Assembly: GCA_014904985.1 (NCBI GenBank)
Contig: MU129400.1
Span: 4,259-18,366, forward strand
Source of the DNA: Hydnum rufescens UP504
Lineage: Eukaryota > Basidiomycota > Agaricomycetes > Cantharellales > Hydnaceae
DNA: 14,108 bases
Reading direction: 5' to 3'
Positions 8,441 through 14,108 of the stretch are shown piece by piece. Every line of letters starts with the position of its first letter. Position 1 is the stretch's first letter. The notes under the pieces are model-generated. The model had not been told where the DNA came from and ran no database searches. It worked only from the letters and a program-made list of their open reading frames with translations. Both the position numbers and the translations under genes were made by a program.

Positions 8441-9200
8441 CTGGGGCCCCACTAGGGCCCAAATCCAAAGTTAAAGAGCAGTATCAATGCAATGGGTGTA
8501 ACAAAGTGCCTCCCAGTTCAGGAGGGCACCTGTTGTCATACTTGGACAAAGTGGAGTTGACAGGGGAGGGAGTAGGAATAGGGAGAAGAGGAGAAGGGGT
8601 AATCACACCACCCTTAGCACTGGCTTTGCCCTGGACACAGGAGAAAAGGATGCAAGGGAAGGGGAGTCATGATGAAAGGCATAAAGTAGTGACTGGCCAA
8701 GTGGCACAGTCACTACCTAAGGAGAGAGTGGGGGTCAGTGAGAGGTATGGATTATCCTACTCACTGATTTCCCAGCTAGGGTCCCAAGGCACAAGTCCAG
8801 AGCCAGGGAAAGGGCTAGTATTGATGGCTACTAGGGGCCAACTAGATATCCAGATAGAAGCAGAGGCAGAGGCAGAGTATCACAGTTTCTCACTAGGTGA
8901 CGAAGATCCAGGCAAAGGTTCACTTAATTAATATCGGCAACTGCTGTATATACATGACTTTTGAGTCCTAACTTAATTATGTAATACACTATATTACAAG
9001 TATCAATGCAATGGGGCCCAAAATGGGGCCCAAATGGGGCCCAAGTGGACACATTCAAACTGCCTGCACCAATGGGGCCCAAATGTGTGAACTTGTCCCA
9101 AATCCACAGTAGGACACACGAACTCAGATCTCTATTTTTTTTCTAAGTTAAACCAACCATAGTTTACAAAATACAAGATATTACATTCAAATAGAACAAT
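8441..9200. other. Unassigned stretch with a long open frame of doubtful meaning
   Basis: More GC-rich than the flanks. On the + strand a frame stays open from 8302 to 8931 (209 codons), but its first third is antisense to the copia RNase H, and the rest is Gly/Glu-rich with a short EAEAEAE run and no recognised domain. The minus strand is Pro/Ser-rich between stops. It may be an unrecognised inserted element or 3' flank of the KDZ element. The phrase AGTATCAATGCAATGGG occurs twice (about 8481 and 8999). Confidence 0.3.
9011..9083. repeat. Short GGGCCC-rich direct repeats
   Basis: ATGGGGCCCAA occurs three times head to tail at 9011-9044 and once more at 9072-9083. A related GGGGCCCC and AGGGCCCAAAT lie at 8442-8465. 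GGGCCC is a perfect palindrome. The repeats sit about 120-190 bp beyond the KDZ stop codon, so they may belong to the terminal region of that DNA transposon, but no terminal inverted repeat was identified. Confidence 0.6.
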
Positions 9201-11859
9201 TCATGCATCATCCCCAACTAACTCCTCAAGAGCATCAAGAGCAGCTAAGAATGCAATGTCTTGTGGCACAGGTGCATCTTCTAATTCCCCATTTTCATCA
9301 TCATCCGAGCTTGCAGCATCTGAGACCCCATCCACAGCCTCACCTGTCAGTGAGTTTGCCACAGGGGACACAGGCCCACACAGTATCTGAATCCTACCAT
9401 AACAAAGGGGAGGAGGCTGCTCAGGAAGATTCATCCAGCCAATCTGGCCATCACTCCCAAGCATTGCTGATGAATGCCTCTGCCAAGCCTCTACCAAATC
9501 ATGCAGGTGATGCAACTCTAGTAATGCAAAGAACTTCACCTCTGCATCTAGCAGAATGAGGCTAATTCAGTCAACCCCTATCATGACAGCCAATGTAGAT
9601 TACATACCACATGAAAGAGTATATGTGTGCCATGTGGCAGAACATTGGGTCATAAACCATGTATGTAAGTTAGAGAATTCAGCCTTGCAATGCTCCAGCT
9701 CCTGGCAGCAATTTAGAATCTCTTGGGCAGCTCATATCCCATCCCATACCCCCTTATCTCTAAGCCACACAGGTACCTCTCCATCAGGAAAGTTTGCAAG
9801 ATCCTCATGATGAGGTACTTGCCAGATATCTTCATCTACATCTAGCTTGTAGACAGATGAGGATATCTCTGGGGGATATAAGCATCTGCCACAACATTCC
9901 CCTTCCCCTGAAGCTTCATCATCTCCCTTCAGATCTCCTCATATTGCTTTAGAGCCCCTTGTACTCCAGAGACCTGGCTCTTCATTGCCTTTTCAACATG
10001 CTCCTTCATTTGGTGGTCAAGCTCACAGCCAGTATCTGCATGATCCAATCCTGCAAGTTTAAACTTCTGTGCTTGCAGTTTTATCAGAATTTGGTCTTGA
10101 ACAACACGTATATTGAGCTGTAGGTTCACCCACTTATCAGTCTTAAGGTGATCCAACTCTTTATGGGACATCTGATCAGAGAGATGCAGTTCCTCTGTCT
10201 TTTTCTTGATGTTACTCTCGATGCACTTTATACTTGACTGCATAGCCTTGATCTTTGCCCATAGCTCATCCTCCACCACCACAGTGCTGCTATCAGTTGC
10301 AAGCTCTCTCAGCTCATCCACTGTTTCCTTGAGATGGATCTGCAGGGATTGCACAGTCTGTGTCATGGAAAAGATGTGCTCAATTGCATGAGCTCCTTTG
10401 GTTTTCAACTGGCAGGGCATTGGTTTGCTTTGGAAAGCTCATTGTGACTTGAACTGATCCAGGAGGTATGAGATAGACTGCCCACCAAGCCTTGCCATCA
10501 CCTCTCCTTCCCACTTGTGAGCAGATAAAGTGCGATCATGCAGCCATTTCACCAGGCCCTGCTGCTGCAGTTCATCAATGTGCTCCACCTGGAGGTCAAT
10601 GATAAAGAGTCATTGGTGATAGCCCGTAACCCTTAGAGAGGGAATAAGTCTTCGGAGTTCACTCCAAAACCTCTCACAGCCTTCACCATCAGAAAGGCCC
10701 CAGATCTTCGACTTCCGAGGATGATACCATAGCTGGCACATCCATTGGTGGCCATATGCATGGAAGACCAAGACACCAAAGATGATGTGACTATGCCATT
10801 CAGGCATAAAGTTCCATTTTAGGAGACTTTGATGGATTTGACATGCAATGTCATACAATATCCCCATGGTCCACCATTCCGGCAACTCCTTGAAAAGAGC
10901 TGTGATGAGGGCAAATGCATAAAATTGTTTCTTGCCAGCTGTGCGCATGTTGGCAATGTAAAGGGCAATGTCATGGCGACACAGTAAGGCCATGAGCCTG
11001 GTATCATCAAACTGCTGGGTAGAAGCTTTAATGCGATTGCCATCCACTGCAATGAAAGAGTCACCACACATATCAAGAACTGAGTTCAGAACATTCATCT
11101 CAGGTTCCACTGCATCATCTTCACCTGGGACAGCTTGATCATCCTCCATCATCTCAGTTGCTTTTTGTTTTTGCCCTGAGTTGACATGGGTTTTTGTTGT
11201 TGGTCAGAGCTCATTAACATGGCCTTCCATCATATTGAGCTCTACTTGGGATAGCTCCACCATTCTTGGCGAAAAGATCTCAGGGTCTCTAGCTCTGGTT
11301 TTGCCTTTGAAGCCCTTCCACTGATCTTTGTCATGATTGCATTTGATTTGGAAGTTCGCATCAATACATGCTATGGTGCTGACACCTAGTCCACTGGTGT
11401 GACTTCCCCCAAAACAAAGGGGACACCAGGATTGCAAATAAATGCTTGGCCCATCTTGCACATGCCCCACAGAATTGTGCACATTAGTGTAGTTTTGAAA
11501 AGGTATTGGCATTGTTTCATCTAGCACTGGGTACATTGGGGGTCCTGCTGATGTTGGAGCTGCAGAGGGTAGAGAAGAAATTGAGGGCATTGAAGGCCCT
11601 GAGGACCCAAGGGATGTTGGGGCCCCAGAGGGCAGTGATGTCAAGGAAGTTGATGACACTGAGGGCACCAGTGAGGGGTCATGAAAGGAATCTATGATTT
11701 TCGCCATCTCCACATTGATGAGATGGACAAGGACTTGATAGTGCAACAAAGCATTAGCAAATCGCTGACAAAGTGAGTCTGCAGTGGTGAATTCATGGCC
11801 ACAAGCCTTGAGATACTTCATCATGGTGGCTGCCCATGCCCACTCATTGGGACCCATTG
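9201..11859 (-). pseudogene. KDZ (Kyakuja-Dileera-Zisupton) family transposase, 5'-truncated and nonsense-mutated
   Basis: From right to left the minus strand encodes an NEWAW...HYQVL segment, a Ser/Pro-rich linker, the CPLCFGG cysteine motif (about 11408-11427), CIDANFQ (Asp 11360-11362), then the core: VDGNRIKAS, FDDTRLMALLCRHD (near 11000), LYDIACQ, FHAYGHQWMCQLWYHPRK and LSDGEGCERFWSE (10657-10690). A coiled-coil-like Glu/Lys/Leu-rich part follows (9932-10400), then a C-terminal tail with ASSDDDENGELED. This is the basidiomycete CxC-KDZ transposase layout. One frame runs from 11859 to about 9856 with TGA at 11204, 10610, 10439 and 9929. A shift near 9850-9856 fits loss of one copy of a tandem GTCT, and another TGA lies at 9732. 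The LTR at 11860 removes the N-terminus. Inactive. Confidence 0.92.
9548..9607 (-). other. Predicted intron in the KDZ pseudogene
   Basis: On the minus strand GTATGT starts at 9607 and CTAG ends at 9548 (60 nt), with GTTGACTG as a possible branch point. Removing it joins ...TYTLSC to DAEVKFFALLEL in one frame and restores a continuous KDZ C-terminus, as expected for this family. The unspliced frame meets TGA within the segment. Confidence 0.65.
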
Positions 11860-12127
11860 TCAGGGTTTGCCTCTTACTCCAGTCAACTCCGGTCCACTCT
11901 GGATCACTCTGGTCCTTGTCCACCCACCTCCAGTTCTCTGCTTAGTTCCTTTGCCCAAGTCCACCTTGCTTCTGGTTTGACTCCAGTCCAACCCTATCTT
12001 GATTTCATTTCCCTTTCATTTCCCATTGCTTCCAGTTTGCCCCCTGGCTGAGTTCCTGTTCCTGTTCCTGTCCCCCTTGTAACCGCCCCCAGTTTAGTGA
12101 TCACTCCCCCATAGTATAGTCATCATG

Positions 12128-12133
12128 TATAAG
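12128..12133 (+). promoter_or_regulatory. TATA box of the LTR promoter
   Basis: TATAAG followed by TAGTCTGAG, about 30-34 bp before the sequence at 12162 that is predicted to begin the R region. The spacing is that of a normal RNA polymerase II core promoter. Confidence 0.65.
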
Positions 12134-12161
12134 TAGTCTGAGAGCGAAGTCCAGAGACCCC

Positions 12162-12172
12162 AGCTTTGGTCT
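12162..12172 (+). promoter_or_regulatory. Predicted RNA 5' end / self-primer (AGCTTTGGTCT)
   Basis: Eleven bases in the LTR are an exact reverse complement of 12496-12506, which begins two bases after the LTR end. In the Tf1/sushi group of Ty3 elements the first ~11 bases of the transcript fold back onto such a site to prime reverse transcription. Position relative to the TATA box supports this. Confidence 0.65.
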
Positions 12173-12276
12173 CTCAGGATTTCCACTGTTACTCCAGACT
12201 ACAGGTCAGCCTTCATGTATTCCGTATTCATATTACATAATCTCAGGATTTCTGCTGTTACTCTGGACTACAGGTC
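12172..12276 (+). repeat. Direct repeat inside the LTR (36 bp, 69 bp apart)
   Basis: TCTCAGGATTTCCACTGTTA... at 12172-12208 recurs as TCTCAGGATTTCTGCTGTTA... at 12241-12276, with about four differences, both ending GGACTACAGGTC or AGACTACAGGTC. Probably an internal tandem duplication just downstream of the predicted RNA start. Confidence 0.8.
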
Positions 12277-12495
12277 CGAGTACTTTCCAGTTGACTCTGT
12301 GAGCTTAAGGACTGCTGTGCTCATTTCCGCCTAGTCCCCTCTGGGCCGCTGGACTGCCTCTCCGTCCCCTCCTATCCTCGTTATCTCATCCTTGCCCGGA
12401 TTCTCCCGGACTTAGCCAGACTTACACTGGACTTAGTCGGAGTTATCTGTGTTTATATTTGTTTGGTGCTCTCGTCGCAGTGTGGCCCTGACAGA

Positions 12496-12506
12496 AGACC
12501 AAAGCT
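12496..12506 (+). promoter_or_regulatory. Primer-binding site for self-priming (AGACCAAAGCT)
   Basis: Located right after the LTR. It lacks the TGG that starts a tRNA-primed site, but pairs perfectly with 12162-12172. See the LTR entry and the corresponding finding. Confidence 0.65.
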
Positions 12507-12571
12507 CTCCCACGAGTCCACCATCTGGATTGCTTAGTATTGCCGATTTCCCTCCTACTCCTCATTCTGAA

Positions 12572-13516
12572 ATGTCCGACAGTGCTCCAGTAGCCATTAC
12601 CACTGACCACCTCCAACACCTCCTCACCCAACTCCAACAACAAAATGCTGCACTCTGTGAGGAGCTGGACAACATGCGGAACCAAGGGACGCATGTCGCT
12701 GGCTTTGTGTCGGCTGCAGTCCAGCAGACACTCCAACAGCAACCCCTGCCTACCCAATCCACTCGTGAGGCCAAGGGGGCTGACCCTGAACCATTCTCTG
12801 GTGATTGGAAGAAAATGGAGAGTTTCCTACACTCTGTCTGGCTGAACATTGCCCTCCAACCTAGAGTCTATCCAACAGAGTTGCACAAAATCCTGTACAC
12901 ACTCTCCTGGATGAAGGATGGAACTGCCAGAGCATGGGCAGAAAGTCTCTCCACCTCCTTCCTAGATCCAGAAACCCACAACCCATACGAGACCTTTGAA
13001 GGGTTCCTAGTTGCCTTTGAAAGCGCTTTTGGAGAACCGGACCGGGAGTTCACTGCACAATCCCAACTCCGGAATCTGAAACAAGGCAAGATGTCTGCTG
13101 AGGAATACACTGCGCACTTTGACGCCTTGGCAGGACGGACTGGATTTGGAGAGGAAGCATTGATTGATGCATATCAATGGGGCCTCAACAAAAGACTGCT
13201 GGAAAAAATGCACCTCAGTGATCTGCCAGAGACACTCGGAGGATGGCAGGACACAGCACGGCATCTGGATAACCTATATCTCCGGTTCCGACAAGCCATG
13301 TCCAGTACAACCCCATACACTCCGAGAAACCCCCCGACATCCACGGAGAAACCCTGGACAGCAGCACCCATCACTCCTAGACCGACCACACTCCCTCCTG
13401 CACCAACACCCTCCTCGTCGACTTCATTCACTCCCATGGATGTAGACTTGACTTGGAAATGAGAGGCATGACGGTGTTATAACTGTCAAGAGTTGGGACA
13501 CATCTCTCATGACTGT
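12572..13516 (+). pseudogene. gag: Retrotransposon Gag with zinc knuckle, two in-frame TGA codons
   Basis: Start chosen at ATG 12572 (MSDSAPVAI), not the upstream GTG 12449, which lies inside the LTR. Residues about 10-40 are Gln/Leu-rich and helical. Then comes the Ty3-type Gag domain (retrotrans_gag): EPFSGDWKKMESFL, TARAWAESL, F-x-x-F-x-x-AFGEPDREFTAQ, L-x-x-LKQGKMSAEEYTAHF and a YQWGL close to its end. A Pro/Thr/Ser-rich linker and FTPMDVDLTWK follow. TGA at 13460-13462 closes a 296-codon frame, but the same frame goes on past a second TGA (13469-13471) into CYNCQELGHISHDC, a CCHC zinc knuckle (13475-13516). Both TGAs are where CGA (Arg) fits and would give the usual basic run before the knuckle. 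Gag binds and packages element RNA in cytoplasmic particles. This copy is presumably dead. Confidence 0.93.
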
Positions 13517-14108
13517 CCCTATCTGCGGAAGCCACAACAATTCATCCATGCCACAGAAGACATTGGAGCAATCATCCGTGAAGAGTTATGGAAACTATTC
13601 CCAGCTCCGAAAAATGCCTCAGAAGCTCAGGGATCACCTCCGCAGGATTTTCCCAATGGTCAGCAGTGAAGGATGCGTCCTGCCTGACCAACAGATTCTC
13701 CTCTCTCGAAAACTGTACATACGGAGTTGGAAATGACATGTTTTTCTCCAACGATGAGAGTGACGAATCTGAAAGCATATCAACTGAGGTTGACCCTGTC
13801 TATAACCCTCCCCCTTCTATCCGCCTCCTTTCCGAAGACCCCAGATGAGTCACAGAGATCAAGGTGAAAATCCAATCACCACAGACTGGAGCAATCTGTG
13901 CTGGAAAGGCCCTACTGGACTCCAGAGCCACCAGAATGTTCATGGACCTGACCTTCACAAAGGAAAATGGTCTAGACATATGACCCCTTGCATGCCTGAT
14001 CCCTGTCTACAATGTTGATGGAACACTGAATGAAATGGGGTCTGTCCGTGAAGAGGTTGAGGTCATCCTCCAAATCAATGATCACTCTGAATGGGTAGTG
14101 TTCTCTGT
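13517..14108 (+). pseudogene. pol: Start of Pol: spacer and aspartic protease, decayed, runs off the window
   Basis: After the knuckle the Gag frame continues (KPQQFIHATEDIG...) to TGA 13667-13669. Homology then moves to the next frame, open from 13588 to TGA 13846-13848: NDMFFSNDESDESES, an acidic stretch usual before the protease. The same frame past that TGA reads VTEIKVKIQS, then ALLDSRATRMFMDL at 13909-13950. This is the retroviral-type protease motif (A-L-L-D-S-G-A-T-G) with catalytic Asp at 13918-13920, but both glycines are changed to Arg (AGA at 13924 and 13933). TGA 13981-13983 and IPVYNVDGT follow. Tf1/sushi elements usually have one fused Gag-Pol frame, so the shift and stops look like damage. 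Reverse transcriptase and integrase lie beyond the window. Confidence 0.82.

Larger units (their letters stand above)
11860..12493 (+). mobile_element. 5' LTR of a Ty3/gypsy (Tf1/sushi-like) retrotransposon
   Basis: The 634-bp segment starts TGTCAGGG (11860-11867) and ends CCCTGACA (12486-12493), a perfect 8-bp terminal inverted repeat with the canonical TG...CA. It lies immediately upstream of a Ty3-type gag on the same strand, so it is the 5' LTR. It contains a TATA box, a predicted RNA start and an internal direct repeat. The element is inserted in the KDZ coding region: KDZ homology is continuous up to 11859. The 3' LTR is outside the window, so LTR identity and the target duplication cannot be checked. 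Confidence 0.92.

Noticed and set aside
8302..8931. 209-codon + strand protein
   Set aside because: Its beginning is antisense to clear copia RNase H coding and the remainder has no recognisable domain; not called as a gene, but noted.
9203..9810. + strand frames of 118 and 84 codons
   Set aside because: Antisense shadows of the KDZ C-terminal exons.
12494..12515. tRNA-type primer-binding site
   Set aside because: No TGG follows the LTR; the 11-nt self-complementarity explains the site better.
12449..12571. GTG at 12449 as the Gag start
   Set aside because: It is inside the LTR and upstream of the primer-binding site; ATG 12572 gives a normal Gag N-terminus.
12562..13437. Minus-strand frames opposite gag
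   Set aside because: Shadows of the Gag coding sequence.

Overview
The window looks like repeat-rich DNA of a filamentous fungus, most likely an Agaricomycete basidiomycete. The evidence is a KDZ-family DNA transposase of the type common in mushroom-forming fungi, a Tf1/sushi-like Ty3 (gypsy) LTR element, a Ty1 (copia) relic, and intron signals of fungal style (GTRAGT, CTRAY-like branch point, YAG, about 60-75 nt introns). No intact housekeeping gene was recognised.

Region 1 (1-5743, continuing left of the window) is the remarkable part. It is an array of about 76 tandem units with a regular 76-bp core (about 1567-5290) and older, diverged units on both sides. Every unit carries, on the + strand, a branch-point-like CTGAT, a 3' splice site (nearly always TAG), exactly three bases, then a 5' splice site (GTAAGT/GTGAGT, three times GCAAGT). 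The grammar AG-NNN-GT is unbroken at 75 consecutive junctions; the 76th has six bases (GATGAT). It persists even where the rest of the unit has diverged. In the homogeneous core the three bases are the most variable place in the unit: 14 different triplets in 49 units, 47 of them NNT. Read as one-codon exons they give a frame free of stops in one phase only. My leading hypothesis is a gene built of hypervariable 3-nt microexons separated by 66-80 nt introns, with a candidate 126-nt last intron and last exon near 5870-5941. Splicing is not proven by sequence alone.

Region 2 (5942-7007) has no recognised gene; one 94-codon frame is of doubtful status. Region 3 (7008-about 8440, minus strand) holds the C-terminal tail of a KDZ-like protein and, adjoining it, the 3' end of a copia element: RNase H, stop codon, polypurine tract and the start of its LTR. 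Region 4 (8450-9200) is unassigned, with a short GGGCCC-rich repeat.

Region 5 (9201-11859, minus) is a KDZ transposase pseudogene. It has five in-frame TGA codons, a probable 4-nt deletion and one predicted 60-nt intron, and its 5' part is cut off by an LTR retrotransposon. Region 6 (11860-14108, +) is that retrotransposon: a 634-bp LTR ending in TGTCAGGG/CCCTGACA, a TATA box, an 11-nt match between the predicted RNA start and the site just after the LTR (self-priming as in Tf1), Gag, a zinc knuckle and the start of the protease. It too is decayed.

Most premature stops in the mobile elements are TGA where CGA (Arg) fits, which points to CpG-to-TpG decay.
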